Positions 1 to 9,313 of a stretch of DNA of 44,546 nucleotides are shown here, one piece after another; position 1 is the first letter of the stretch, and each line of letters starts with the position of its first letter. The stretch spans positions 1 through 44,546 of the forward strand of contig JAAHGL010000044.1 in the NCBI GenBank assembly GCA_010692635.1, written 5' to 3'. Made by a program: the position numbers and the translations under genes. Below the pieces are notes generated by a model. That model worked only from the letters and a program-made list of their open reading frames with translations, was not told the origin of the DNA and ran no database searches. This DNA comes from Symploca sp. SIO2C1. Lineage in GTDB: Bacteria > Cyanobacteriota > Cyanobacteriia > Cyanobacteriales > Coleofasciculaceae.

Positions 1-126
1 TGCACTTTCATGGGAAATCCCTGAGTAACCTTGGAGAATGGAAGTGCTCACCCACGAGGATAAATGCTTCATTCCTTCTTACTTGTTACTTTTTACTTGT
101 TACTTGTTACTTATTCAGCAAGCCCT
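1..126 (-). repeat. MITE family A, partial copy (runs off window start)
   Basis: This stretch is an inverted copy of 18764-18889: the same core (TTTCATGGGAAATCCCTG, then AACCTTGG, then GAGGATAAATGCTT), the same ACTTGTT heptads and the same end, ACTTATTCAGCAAGCCCT. The other end is outside the window. The end at 125-126 supplies two bases of the stop codon of the neighbouring minus-strand gene. No transposase is present, so it looks non-autonomous. Confidence 0.7.
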
Positions 127-715
127 ATTTCGGCTGTAGGGCAAGGTAAAGAGCCTTTGTCCAAAGTAGTTTTTTAGGAGTGAATTGAAGATACAAGGAG
201 TCGGTAGTAGCTTTTCCATCTGGTTTAAATATTTTAATGGATAATACGAGGCGAAATCCTTCAGATTTATCAATCATTTTATTCAGCTTTTTACTATCAA
301 ATAAAGGGTCATTAAATTTTTCGTCACTTACTTTGATATCACGACTTTCACCAGGTACAAGAATTGTTGCTACTTGCTTTTGAGGTACTTCTTGATCATC
401 ATCTAGTACACGAATTGCTCGTCGTCCACCACCCTCAAAATCCCTGATAGAACTGCGGTCCCAGTCTATATCAATAGAAGAATTTTCTGATTTGTTTTTA
501 AGATTAAATGCTAGGTGTTTAAAGTCACTAATTTGATAACTTGGTGGTAATTTAAATTTAATTTCTAGCGATTCTTTCAATTCTTGTTCTTCTAGTTGTT
601 CATCTAAAAAATTTGAATTGCCTTCAATAACTACTTGACTTTCCAATGACTCTACAGCTTTAGAGAAAGTTAAAGCAACAATAATTAAATAAACGGTCAA
701 AACTAGTAAATTCAT
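125..715 (-). CDS. Hypothetical membrane-anchored protein
   Basis: I do not recognise this 196-residue protein. Residues 1-18 form a hydrophobic stretch (MNLLVLTVYLIIVALTFS), either an uncleaved anchor or a signal peptide. The remainder is polar and charged, with an acidic/Gln-rich segment near residues 25-55, and is predicted to face the periplasm. No catalytic motif is visible. The TAG stop spans the junction with the MITE at 1-126, so the C-terminus may have been reset by the insertion. It is followed upstream by corA, also on the minus strand, but a shared function is not evident. The reading frame is clean, which supports a real gene. Confidence 0.55.
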   Translation of the reverse strand: MNLLVLTVYLIIVALTFSKAVESLESQVVIEGNSNFLDEQLEEQELKESLEIKFKLPPSYQISDFKHLAFNLKNKSENSSIDIDWDRSSIRDFEGGGRRAIRVLDDDQEVPQKQVATILVPGESRDIKVSDEKFNDPLFDSKKLNKMIDKSEGFRLVLSIKIFKPDGKATTDSLYLQFTPKKLLWTKALYLALQPK

Positions 716-769
716 TTCTTTTTATTCCTGATGACGATAATTTTTTTAATTGAATTAAAACTTAATATT

Positions 770-1909
770 TTAATCATTCCGCATAGAAGAAAAATCTTTG
801 AACCAGCCTCGACGCCAGAAAAAGAAAAATAGAACTACCGAGATTACCATCATCACCACCCAGCAAACAAAGTAGCTCCAAGTCCAATCGAGTTCTGGCA
901 TGTACTTAAAGTTCATACCATACACCCCAGCAATAAACGTTAAAGGGATGAAAATAGTTGAGATGATCGTCAAGACTTTCATTATCTCATTCATTTTGTG
1001 ACCTACTGAGGACAGATAAACATCCATCAGGCTAGAAGCTAGTTCCCGATAAGTTTCTACCATATCCAGTACTTGAATTGTATGGTCGTAACAATCTCTC
1101 AAGTAAATTTGAACATCAGCACTAATTAAAGAACTGCCATCCCGAATCAGGCTATTGATTGCACTGCGCTGGGGCCAAATTGCTCGGCGCAAGGCTAGTA
1201 GTTCCCGCCTGACTTGGTAAATTTTTTCCAAAGTATGGGGTGTAGGGTTGAGGATCACCTCATCCTCTAAGTCTTCGATTCTTTCACCATAGTCTTCCAA
1301 AACGGGGAAAAATTCATCAATTACTGCATCTAACAGAGCATAGGCAAGATAATCGGCTCCAGTTTTACGAACCCTGCCTGTATTGGTACGAATGCGAGTG
1401 CGTACTGGCTCAAAGCAATCTCGCAGTAGTTCTTCTTGTACAGTAAGTAGATAATTTTTTCCTAATACAAAACTGACTTGTTCACTCCAGAACCCATCTT
1501 CATCAGGTTTAGGCATAACCATCAAAGCAATAATCACCAGTTGATCATCGTAATACTCTACTTTCGGTCTTTGGGGTACATTAACAACACCTTCTAAAAT
1601 CAATGGATGTAACTGAAAAACCTGACCTAGGCGCTGTAAAATCTCCTCATTCCCTAAACCCACTACATCAACCCAAGACACTGACTCACTATTCAAATAG
1701 GGACTACAAGCTTCCGGTGTCTCCAGGGAAAGACGGCTTGCATTGGCTTCGTTGTAGTCAATCAAGACAATATCAGTAGGTGATGCATTTGCTTCAATCT
1801 TGAGGGTTCCTGGTGCAGTACCTGGTTTATCAAAGTGATAATTCAATAAATTTTCTTTATCATTGGGTTGAGGAATTAAGCCAGAATGCGGAAAACTTCT
1901 TGGTGTCAT
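770..1909 (-). CDS. corA: CorA family magnesium/cobalt transport protein
   Basis: This is a 379-residue CorA-type divalent cation channel that would form a homopentamer in the cytoplasmic membrane and admit Mg2+ (in some members Co2+ or Ni2+). The signature Gly-Met-Asn is at residues 331-333 in YGMNF, at the end of the first transmembrane helix (about 308-330). A second helix lies at about 343-365, followed by a short basic tail. The large N-terminal region (1-300) has the mixed alpha/beta and long-helix pattern of the CorA cytosolic funnel. Length is typical of the family. It starts at ATG 1909, with the 114-bp MITE upstream at 1938-2051. Confidence 0.95.
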   Translation of the reverse strand: MTPRSFPHSGLIPQPNDKENLLNYHFDKPGTAPGTLKIEANASPTDIVLIDYNEANASRLSLETPEACSPYLNSESVSWVDVVGLGNEEILQRLGQVFQLHPLILEGVVNVPQRPKVEYYDDQLVIIALMVMPKPDEDGFWSEQVSFVLGKNYLLTVQEELLRDCFEPVRTRIRTNTGRVRKTGADYLAYALLDAVIDEFFPVLEDYGERIEDLEDEVILNPTPHTLEKIYQVRRELLALRRAIWPQRSAINSLIRDGSSLISADVQIYLRDCYDHTIQVLDMVETYRELASSLMDVYLSSVGHKMNEIMKVLTIISTIFIPLTFIAGVYGMNFKYMPELDWTWSYFVCWVVMMVISVVLFFFFWRRGWFKDFSSMRND

Positions 1910-1937
1910 GTACTTTACCTCATAACTTTGATTCGAT

Positions 1938-2051
1938 TAGGACTTAGGTACTCAACTGTCATGCTGAGGTGATAGTGAAGTATCTGGGCTGTCTGGAGAT
2001 CCTTCGCTATCGCTCAGGATGACATAATTCCGTGGCGGTGCGTAAGTCCTA
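1938..2051. mobile_element. 114-bp MITE, family B, copy 1
   Basis: The terminal inverted repeats are TAGGACTTA and TAAGTCCTA. The body is nearly identical to 16037-16150 and the length is the same, 114 bp. The outer TA could be a TA target duplication, as in IS630/mariner-type insertion, which would leave a 110-bp element. It sits between corA and the cyclo-ligase gene. No ORF is inside. Confidence 0.8.
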
Positions 2052-2062
2052 AAAAATCAAAA

Positions 2063-2638
2063 TTATCTTTGTCCTCTGAAAGCTCTAATGCTTTTTTCTG
2101 TACAAATAGCTTGTAGTGGTTTGTCCCAATTATCTATTGGGAGTTCGGGTAAGTAAGCAAATTCAAACACAATTCCGATCGTAGGTATTGTCGCCCACTC
2201 GGTCGAACTCAGCAACCGGTCATAAAAGCCACCACCGTATCCCAAACGATATCCTCGGGCATCACAAGCAACGGTAGGCACAAGGATTAAATCTACCTCA
2301 TCGGGCGTTAATGGTTGGGAATCACCACTAGGTTCAAAAATGCCATAAGCTCCCTTTTGCAGAGGCTCATCGGGTTGCCAACGATGCCAGAACAGAGATT
2401 TCCCAACACATCTAGGAAATCCCCAATTGTATTTACTATTGGTAAATAGGGGACTTAGATCTGGTTCTTGGCGAAAACTGAAATAGGCAAGAACTGTTTG
2501 AGCTTGGGTAAATAGGGGTGAGGATTGGAGATGACTACAAATGCGATCGCTTTTTTGTCTCCATTCTGACTCAGAAAGCGATCGCCGTTGTTGTAGAATA
2601 ACCTTACGCAATTCGGCTTTACTTGGCAGTTTTTCCAC
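2063..2638 (-). CDS. 5-formyltetrahydrofolate cyclo-ligase
   Basis: This enzyme converts 5-formyl-THF to 5,10-methenyl-THF with ATP hydrolysis, returning a stored folate to one-carbon metabolism. The 191-residue length is normal. Family features seen are the basic N-terminal helix (KAELRKVILQQRRSLS), the FSFRQEPDL segment, and the C-terminal nucleotide/substrate loop YRLGYGGGFYDRLL near residues 130-143, the hallmark of the family. It is cytoplasmic. The gene is monocistronic in appearance, with a degenerate MITE upstream (2662-2868). Identification rests on the conserved loop and is firm. Confidence 0.93.
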   Translation of the reverse strand: MEKLPSKAELRKVILQQRRSLSESEWRQKSDRICSHLQSSPLFTQAQTVLAYFSFRQEPDLSPLFTNSKYNWGFPRCVGKSLFWHRWQPDEPLQKGAYGIFEPSGDSQPLTPDEVDLILVPTVACDARGYRLGYGGGFYDRLLSSTEWATIPTIGIVFEFAYLPELPIDNWDKPLQAICTEKSIRAFRGQR

Positions 2639-2661
2639 CTAACACCTAACACCTCATACCT

Positions 2662-2868
2662 AGGGCTTGCCTCATCGAGTCTATTGATTCGGGTTTTGAA
2701 GTAATGAGTAATGAGTAATAAGTGAATTACCCCTCAATTAGCTCCCAGATTTTTTCCATTGTGCAAGGGTTTTGAGCCCATTTGATTCAATTTCCACGGC
2801 ACAAATTATGAAAAACAATGCAGGAGCACCCTGTTAGGTATAGCTTATACACTCATGCAGCAAGCTCT
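2662..2868. repeat. MITE family A, degenerate copy
   Basis: Ends AGGGCTTGC and ACTCATGCAGCAAGCTCT resemble those of the 18764-18989 copy. The interior shares the GCAAGGnTTTnGAGCCCAT, CAATTTCC and TATAGCTT blocks. Flanks carry a short direct repeat (TACCT/ACCT), compatible with a 4-5 bp target duplication. The interior includes TAATGAG heptads. Confidence 0.6.
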
Positions 2869-2883
2869 ACCTAACACCTAAGC

Positions 2884-3657
2884 TTATTGTCTCCTTAGGG
2901 AGTTACTCTTGACATAAGCGTGCCAACTCAACTCCATAACTGCCATTTCCTGCCACAAATCATCAGCATCTTCTACTTGCGACAAGACGGCTTCACAATG
3001 CTCCTCTCCCAGGATGCTGCAAGCCCAGGAAAGCAAATCATCCTCTGAGCTACAATTTCCATCTGGATAGTGCCAACCTGAACCATATTTGGCGGTTTGT
3101 CCATTAGGGTAATACCAATCTGACTTGGATATGGCAGTTTTTCCATTGGGGTAGTGCCAAACTGAACCTGACCAATATTTGGCAGTTAACCCATTGGGAT
3201 AGTACCAAACTCGACCGATTTTAGCAGATTCTCCGTTAGACCAGCGTACTAAAGACTTTGTTTGTTCTTCAGAGACTTGGCAATCCAATAGTTGTTGATC
3301 CTCAACTATATTAATCAGATTTGGGCTAGCCTCTGCTATCCTTGCTAGTCCAGCAATCAAGGTAAGATCAGTACAATCCTCAGTAGCTTCTAATGGTGGA
3401 GCGAGTGATGATGAGGACTCAACATCGGTATTTGCCGAGGCATGATTACTAGCAAAGCCCATAACTAGTGCCAGAAGGCAGAAGGCAGAACCCACCCCTA
3501 ACCCCTCCAAGGAGGGGAACAGAAGGCAGAAGGGAAGAAAGCTTTTACGATAAGCTTTTTGAGCTTTTTTCACACTTTGGTTATTTACGCCGTGCTGCAC
3601 TAGTAGGGGAATAGCTGAAATTAAAACTTGAATAGCAGGTTTCATAGAATTTAGCAA
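2884..3657 (-). CDS. YPNG-repeat protein with repeat-derived hydrophobic N-terminus
   Basis: The function of this 257-residue protein is not recognised. Residues about 152-200 carry four imperfect copies of a W-Y/H-YP-N/D-G unit (YYPNGLTAKY, HYPNGKTAIS, YYPNGQTAKY, HYPDG), a short aromatic repeat seen in cyanobacterial proteins of unknown role. The N-terminal 80 residues contain a hydrophobic region and an ASA-type cleavage-like site (NHASANTD), suggesting export. Part of that region (3481-3535) is a dispersed genomic repeat, also present near 40736-40800, translated as FPSLEGLGVGSAF. The real start could therefore lie downstream of the repeat, or the repeat may have lengthened the signal segment. 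The C-terminus (about 200-257) is Cys-containing and acidic. Confidence 0.65.
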   Translation of the reverse strand: MLNSMKPAIQVLISAIPLLVQHGVNNQSVKKAQKAYRKSFLPFCLLFPSLEGLGVGSAFCLLALVMGFASNHASANTDVESSSSLAPPLEATEDCTDLTLIAGLARIAEASPNLINIVEDQQLLDCQVSEEQTKSLVRWSNGESAKIGRVWYYPNGLTAKYWSGSVWHYPNGKTAISKSDWYYPNGQTAKYGSGWHYPDGNCSSEDDLLSWACSILGEEHCEAVLSQVEDADDLWQEMAVMELSWHAYVKSNSLRRQ

Positions 3658-3731
3658 TTTGATATCTGAGACTATAAACTTAACTCATCCAAGGCTTCAA
3701 AGTCTTGTAGTAGCGTGACACTACTAAAACT

Positions 3732-3810
3732 GTAGGTTGGGTGGAACGAAGTGAAACCCAACGGAATATGCGAAGAGTGTTGGGTTACGCTATCGCTCCA
3801 CCCAACCTAC
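3732..3810. repeat. Palindromic dispersed repeat (GTAGGTTGGGT type)
   Basis: The outer inverted repeats are GTAGGTTGGGTGGA and TCCACCCAACCTAC. Inner arms are GAAACCCAAC and GTTGGGTTACG. The 79-bp unit folds on itself and resembles common small cyanobacterial palindromic repeats. It lies between the ABC ATPase gene and the YPNG gene and could also act as a transcription end. Confidence 0.7.
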
Positions 3811-3839
3811 CTATTCCGTCATTCTAGCTAAACCCGCCC

Positions 3840-5015
3840 CTAATTTCCGATCACTTCTCCGTCCTTATGAAACAGATATAATTTGCTGGTATCCACAGCT
3901 AAATTTAGCTGAGCACCGGTATAGACATCCTGGGAAGAAGGTACACGAGCAATCAAAATAGAATTACTTTCCCCTTCCTTGAGACTAGCATCAGTCCCAT
4001 CATTACTTTCTTCCACCTCAATTCTCGACACAGGGGCGTCAAAATAGACAATCATCTCATGGCCAAGAGCTTCCACTGCCTTGACTTTCACCTGAAGACA
4101 GCTATCTAGAGAGATATTGGCATCAGGGAGGTAAAAAGCTTCTGGACGCAAACCAGCAATAATGGGTCGCTTAACATATTGCTCCAATTGAGAGTACTTG
4201 TCTACCAAACCCTGCTCTACTGGTAGATGTTGATTACCTATATCAAGAGTAAACGTGCCACTTTCCGTCTTTTGCAATTGGCTGTGAAAGATATTCATCG
4301 CTGGAGAACCAATGAAACCGGCGACAAATATATTGGCAGGGTTATCGTAAAGTTCTTGGGGAGGGGCGATTTGCTGTAGCTCTCCAGCTCGCATCACTGC
4401 CACACGATCACCCATAGTCATTGCTTCTACTTGATCATGAGTCACATATACCATAGTTGTGCTCTTCTGACGCTGCAATTGGGCAATTTCCGTGCGGATT
4501 TGCACCCGCATCTTGGCATCCAAATTAGACAACGGTTCATCCATGAGAAACACTGACGGATTCCTTACTATTGCTCGTCCCATAGCTACCCGTTGTCGTT
4601 GCCCCCCAGACAAAGCCTTTGGCTTGCGCTCCAACAACTCTTGCAATCCTAGTTGTTGAGCAGCATCATTGATAAGCTCTTGCCTCTTATTCACAGGTAT
4701 ATTCATCATTCGCAGAGGAAATTCCAAATTCTGCTTTACTGTCATGTGGGGGTAAAGGGCATAATTTTGGAACACCATGGCAATATTACGCTGTTGAGGA
4801 GTTTTGTTGTTTACCACCTCACCACCAATAATCAGCTTGCCCGCGCTAATCTCTTCCAAACCTGCTAGCATCCTCATAGCAGTGGACTTACCGCAACCCG
4901 AAGGACCAACAAACACTAGAAACTCCTGATCTTGGATTTCTAAGCATAGGTCTTTTATGGCAGTGTAGCCATTGGGGTAAACTTTGAAGACGTGATCAAA
5001 TTCTACAGCTGACAT
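3840..5015 (-). CDS. Sugar ABC transporter ATP-binding protein (UgpC/MalK type)
   Basis: The 391-residue nucleotide-binding subunit would power the two permeases encoded upstream. Walker A is GPSGCGKST at residues 37-45, the Q-loop is [12 protein letters not shown], the ABC signature LSGGQRQR lies near 135, and Walker B is [14 protein letters not shown]. The H-loop histidine is in YVTHDQ. A C-terminal regulatory extension of about 150 residues (TOBE-like) marks the MalK/UgpC/MsmK subclass, which often serves several sugar importers. It is separated from the permease gene by 355 bp of repeats, so it may have its own promoter or be read through. The substrate cannot be inferred from this subunit. 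Confidence 0.92.
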   Translation of the reverse strand: MSAVEFDHVFKVYPNGYTAIKDLCLEIQDQEFLVFVGPSGCGKSTAMRMLAGLEEISAGKLIIGGEVVNNKTPQQRNIAMVFQNYALYPHMTVKQNLEFPLRMMNIPVNKRQELINDAAQQLGLQELLERKPKALSGGQRQRVAMGRAIVRNPSVFLMDEPLSNLDAKMRVQIRTEIAQLQRQKSTTMVYVTHDQVEAMTMGDRVAVMRAGELQQIAPPQELYDNPANIFVAGFIGSPAMNIFHSQLQKTESGTFTLDIGNQHLPVEQGLVDKYSQLEQYVKRPIIAGLRPEAFYLPDANISLDSCLQVKVKAVEALGHEMIVYFDAPVSRIEVEESNDGTDASLKEGESNSILIARVPSSQDVYTGAQLNLAVDTSKLYLFHKDGEVIGN

Positions 5016-5370
5016 ATTCCTAAGTAATAAGTAATGAGTAATGAGTAATAAGTAATGAGTAATGAGCGCCTGACGGCGAATTCAAAATTCAAAATTCATG
5101 CATTGATGGAATCGCAGAAAAAGAAGTAAAAAACTAGTCATATCAAGTAATTCAGCCTTCAATGAGTGTTTCTTGAAAGCCCCCAGGAGCGCTTCGCGCC
5201 CCCAATTGAATGGGAGAAACAATTCTCTTCCCTGTTGTCTGACTCGGAGACTCGTTGTTTATTCAGAGATTAACTATTAGCCATTAGCCATTAGCCATTA
5301 GCCATTAGCCATTAGCTTTGAGCGTGTTTCTCGAGAGTAATAAGTAATAAAATGACCTTTCTCTATTCCT
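5016..5370. repeat. Repeat-filled intergenic region (heptad arrays)
   Basis: There is no gene here. A TAATGAG/TAATAAG heptad array lies at 5022-5066, a short AAAATTC array near 5088-5100, and a GCCATTA array at 5274-5315. These are short tandem repeats with a 7-bp period, interrupting a transporter operon. Confidence 0.7.
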
Positions 5371-6228
5371 TTAACCTTTAGTTCCTGTAGCTGCAACACT
5401 CTGAACAAACCACTTTTGAAACAGAAAGAAAATAACCAAAACGGGTGCAACCATCATAACACCAAAGGCCATAATATCTCCCCATTGTAGAGGTGGTAAG
5501 GTTTGAAAGTAAGTGATCGCTATTGGTAAAGGACGAACTGTTTCATCAATAGTAACCATCAGCGGCCAGAGGAAAGAACCCCACTGACTCAAAAAGTTCA
5601 GAATGGCAACACTAGCAAATACAGGTTTTGATACAGGAACGATAATTTCCCAAAAGATGCGTATAGTGCTCGCACCATCTACTCGAGCAGCTTCTTCCAA
5701 TTCCCTGGGGAGGTCAATAAAGAAAGTATAAAATAGGTAGATTGAGAAAGTGTTGGCGATGAAAGGAAGAATTTGCACAATGTAGGTATTCCGCCAACCC
5801 AGCATTGCCATTTGGAAGAATAAGGGAACAGCGATCGCTTCAAAAGGAACAATCATCAAAGCGAGCACCATCAGTAACAGCCAATTTCTACCAGGCCAAC
5901 GTAAACGAGCCAAGGCATAACCTGCTAAGGAATTGACTACTAAGCCACCTAGGACAACTAGAGCAGTAATGAACGAGGAGTTAAAGAAAAAGCGACCAAA
6001 GTTGACCCGTTGAAATACATCACGATAGTTTTCCCAACTAGCCTCACTGGGGATAAAAGCTTTAATGCTGCCTGCTTCTCCCAACACTAAGTCGTCGGGT
6101 TTAAAACTGCCGACAATCATAAATACAATGGGTGCGATAAATACTAATGCCAGGATAGTCAATAAGAGGTAGCTGCCCAAAGCATTGAGTAATTTTTTGT
6201 TCTTACTTTTTTGAGACATCGTCTTCAT
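5371..6228 (-). CDS. Carbohydrate ABC transporter permease (MalG type)
   Basis: This is an inner-membrane permease of a binding-protein-dependent sugar importer. Six hydrophobic helices are visible. The EAA loop that docks to the ATPase reads ELEEAARVDGASTIRIFWEI, with the diagnostic EAA-x3-G spacing. The C-terminus is typical of MalG proteins. I start at MKTMSQKSKNKK (6228). The frame stays open upstream to 6297, but those residues ([13 protein letters not shown]) are a translated GGGAATT heptad array and unlikely to be protein. At 285 residues the length matches the family. It pairs with the MalF-type permease immediately upstream. Confidence 0.9.
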   Translation of the reverse strand: MKTMSQKSKNKKLLNALGSYLLLTILALVFIAPIVFMIVGSFKPDDLVLGEAGSIKAFIPSEASWENYRDVFQRVNFGRFFFNSSFITALVVLGGLVVNSLAGYALARLRWPGRNWLLLMVLALMIVPFEAIAVPLFFQMAMLGWRNTYIVQILPFIANTFSIYLFYTFFIDLPRELEEAARVDGASTIRIFWEIIVPVSKPVFASVAILNFLSQWGSFLWPLMVTIDETVRPLPIAITYFQTLPPLQWGDIMAFGVMMVAPVLVIFFLFQKWFVQSVAATGTKG

Positions 6229-6398
6229 TGAGAATTGGGAATTGGGAATTGGGAATTCGGAATTGGGAATTGGGTAAGTTTGCATATCAATTAACAATAA
6301 TTATTCACCCTCTTGAATTAGGAAACGGATTGATGTTTTATCTAAAGCCACATCTGTACCAATATGCGATCGCAATTTCATTGTTTCCATATCTCAAA

Positions 6399-7298
6399 TT
6401 AATCGTAAGCTCTTTCTTCTTTGAGTAGTACCCTTTGTACAATAGTAATTGTCAGTACAATTAGGAAAAATACTACGGTCATGGCTGCACCTTTTGCCAT
6501 TTTTTGTTGTTCAAAAGCTATTTTTACCGCCTCATACATGACTGTAGTTGTACCGTCATTAGGACCACCTTGGGTCATAATTTCTACTTGGTCAAATAAG
6601 CGAAAAGCTAAGATAGAAGTAACCAACATCACAAAGATGAGAGTGTTGCGCAATTGGGGTAAGGTGACGTGGAGAAATTGATTCCACTTATTGCTACCGT
6701 CAATAGCTGCGGCTTCATATAATACTGAGGGAATTGATTGTAACCCTGCCAGAATAATCACCATTTGGAATCCCATTCCCTGCCAGAGAGACAAGAGCAT
6801 AATCGCAGGTAAAGCCAGCATTGGTTCGTGGAGAAAATCTTTCGGCGTCCAAAAACCGAAGGTAATAGACTTTAACAAAGCATTCATCAAACCATTAGCA
6901 CTAGGAGCATAGATGAGAGTCCAAACGACTGCTACTAGAGACATGGGAAAAACTACTGGCATGAAGAACAGGGTGCGAAACAATGCCATCGCTTTGAGGG
7001 GACGGTTCAGCAGTAAAGCCAGTCCCAAAGCTAATGCTGTTTGTACTGGTACTATCACCATGGCAAACACAGCATTATTGAATAAGGCACGGAAAAAGGT
7101 AGGGTCACTAAAAATTCTTCTGTACTGCTCAAAGCCTATCCACTTCAGTGGCAAAGGCGAACCAAGTCGGAGGTTGGTAAAAGAAAGTACCACTGCTAAT
7201 AAAAAAGGTAAAGCGATAAACAAGAACAGTCCTGCAAAAGCTGGTCCTGCCATCGTCAATGCCGTTAATCTATCATCTTTAGGTTGGTCATTAGTCAT
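6399..7298 (-). CDS. Sugar ABC transporter permease (MalF type)
   Basis: This is the second membrane subunit of the importer, with six helices and an EAA loop ([19 protein letters not shown]). I choose the ATG at 7298 ([18 protein letters not shown]), giving 299 residues, the normal size. The open frame extends to 7478, but the extra 60 residues are mostly (NSQFPIP)n from the heptad array at 7309-7385 and would overlap the binding-protein gene. About 170 bp separate it from the second permease. Substrate is unknown. In cyanobacteria such importers take up glucosylglycerol, sucrose, trehalose or glucosides. Confidence 0.9.
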
Positions 7299-7308
7299 TT
7301 GTTCTTTG

Positions 7309-7385
7309 GGAATTGGGAATTGGGAATTGGGAATTGGGAATTGGGAATTGGGAATTGGGAATTGGGAATTGGGAATTGGGAATTG
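7309..7385. repeat. GGGAATT heptad array
   Basis: About eleven head-to-tail copies of GGGAATT. It lies between the binding-protein gene and the permease gene and is open in all frames on both strands, which creates a false N-terminal extension of the permease. Confidence 0.9.
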
Positions 7386-7446
7386 TTTCCTCATCTCCCT
7401 CCGCTTCCCTAGCTTCCCCAGCTCCCACAGCTCCCTCAGCTTTTCG

Positions 7447-8727
7447 TTAAGAGGATGGATATCCTTCGTTGTCCTCAATATCTTGGTTAATCGTAATTAC
7501 GGCTTTGTTTAAGGCTGTTGCTACATCTGTACCGTGGCGAATGTCGGCAAAGGCTTGCTGGAAGATTGAGGTAATGACTGGGTAGGCTGGGGTTTGGGGA
7601 CGAGGAATGCTCTTTCCGTTCAATAGCTGGGATGAAAATAGGCGTAATGGACCACCTTCAGCGTAAAGTGGAGATTGAGCGATCGCTGTTTTGGTGGCAG
7701 GTACGGCTCCATTGGCATTAGTCATTGCCAATACTTGATCGGTTTCCAAGAGAAATTCCAGGAAGCGCATGGCTGCTTCGGGGTCTTGACATTTGCTAGT
7801 AATCCCCCAGTTCCAGGAACCTTGACCAGTTTTCGACCCTTGCCCAAAATTGGGTAGGGGCAATAATACTAAATCATCTCCTAGAGCTTCGAGATAATCT
7901 TGGTATACCCAGTGACCTACCAAAGAAAGAGCCACTCTGCCTTTAGTAAAAGCAGCATCATCAATATTGGGGTCTACATACCCTTGTTGTATCCAAGACT
8001 GTAGTTGCTCCATTACCGCTATAGCTGGTTCGCTATTAAGCACGCTGGTGGCTGATTGGTAGTTTTGGCGATTAATCAGATCACCTCCCGCTGATTGAAT
8101 CAGGGGAGAGAAGCCATAGGTAAACCACTCTCCTCGATAGTTAAGTTTTAAGTCAATGACTTGACCATCGGGGTCTTTTTTGTTCAGAGCAGCAAGGACT
8201 TGCTCAAATTCGGCAGTTGTCCAGGCATCCTCATTACTCTTGGGAATGCGAACTCCAGCTGCAAGAAACTGCCTGCGGTTTCCATAAATACCAAGTCCAG
8301 AGTCAAAAGTACCCACGGAATAGAGTTTGTCTTGATAAGTACCCTGGTTAATAATCGAAGGTAGCAGATCCTGGCGAACTTCCGGTGTCAGTAGCTCGTC
8401 TATGGGAATGAGGTTTTTTTGCCAAACATAGTTGTAGACAAAGGGACCATCAAATTCCAGCACATCCGGCAGATCTCGAGAAATTGCTGCTGCTTGGATT
8501 TGGGCGTTATAGGAACCTTCTGGGAGGAATTTGACTTCAACGGTAATTTCCTTTTGGGAAGCATTGAAACTTTCCACCTGTTGCTCAATAGTTTGACGCT
8601 CTGCTTCTGGGCCTGAGTGAGCCCAAACTTGGATAGTACCTGGAGGAGTAATTTTATGGGGACACCCGATCAAAAACAGCAGCAATGCTGTTAGTATGGT
8701 TAGCCAACGCCATTCTTTCAAAATCAT
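7447..8727 (-). CDS. Extracellular sugar-binding lipoprotein of ABC importer
   Basis: This 426-residue family 1 solute-binding protein is the first gene of the importer cluster. The N-terminus has a basic start, a hydrophobic core and a lipobox ending in LIGC (Cys at about residue 22), so it should be lipid-anchored on the periplasmic side. Family features include [10 protein letters not shown], the [16 protein letters not shown] segment, and the late GNWNWGIT-like motif (here [10 protein letters not shown]), all typical of maltose/multiple-sugar binding proteins. It delivers sugar to the two permeases encoded just downstream. The N-terminal lipoprotein signal settles the start. Confidence 0.9.
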
Positions 8728-9313
8728 GATTTAGTTATTGGTCATTTTTCCCATGTCACTGGTCATTAGTGGACTTAAACGAAGTTTAAGCGCCAATATA
8801 CCCAAACCCTCTTGGTAAGCAGCAAATAGATCGATATTCTGCACAGTGAACCAAATACCAACAGAGCTGGTGAAAGTTATTCAAACTATAACCCTCTTGT
8901 TTTGCGATTCGATTAACTCAGTAACAAGTCCTTAATTTTAGAGATATTTCTTGATTTTGGTCTTATTATTGAGTTATTGCAGAAGCAATGATTTGACTAT
9001 CGGGGCTGAAAGCAACTCCCCAAACTACACCAATCTGACTAGATAAATTTTTCAACAATTTATCTAGGCGCACTAGCGGCTTCTCCTAGAGTAGGACGCT
9101 TCAATAGTCGGTTTACGAAGTGCAATACCACAAAATGCAAGTCGTGGGATGAGCTTAATCACTGGGATTATCCACAAAAGGGAATTATAAGTGATTATCC
9201 GAACTTGATATTATTCAGCAAGCCCTAATTCCAGCTTGAACAGTAACCAACACCCTACGGGGAATTGAACATAGGGTATGTCCCGCTACGTTAAAGAAAT
9301 TCAAAAATAACTA
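8728..9313. other. Intergenic region with gene and element remnants
   Basis: This 586-bp stretch has no intact gene. It holds a WD40 fragment (8966-9070), a sequence resembling an IS200/IS605-type end (AAGTCGTGGGATGAGCTTAA near 9141-9162) and a single family A MITE end (TTATTCAGCAAGCCCTA, 9211-9227). Promoters of the divergent importer and hydrolase genes must also lie here, but I see no strong sigma-70 match. Confidence 0.5.
8966..9070 (-). pseudogene. WD40-repeat gene remnant
   Basis: The minus strand reads LDKLLKNLSSQIG followed by VVWGVAFSPDSQIIASA, then a stop. GVAFSPDSQ-IA is the conserved inner strand of a WD40 blade, and LDxLL resembles the tail of cyanobacterial WD40 proteins. There is no start codon and less than one blade, so it is a decayed fragment. 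Confidence 0.55.
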
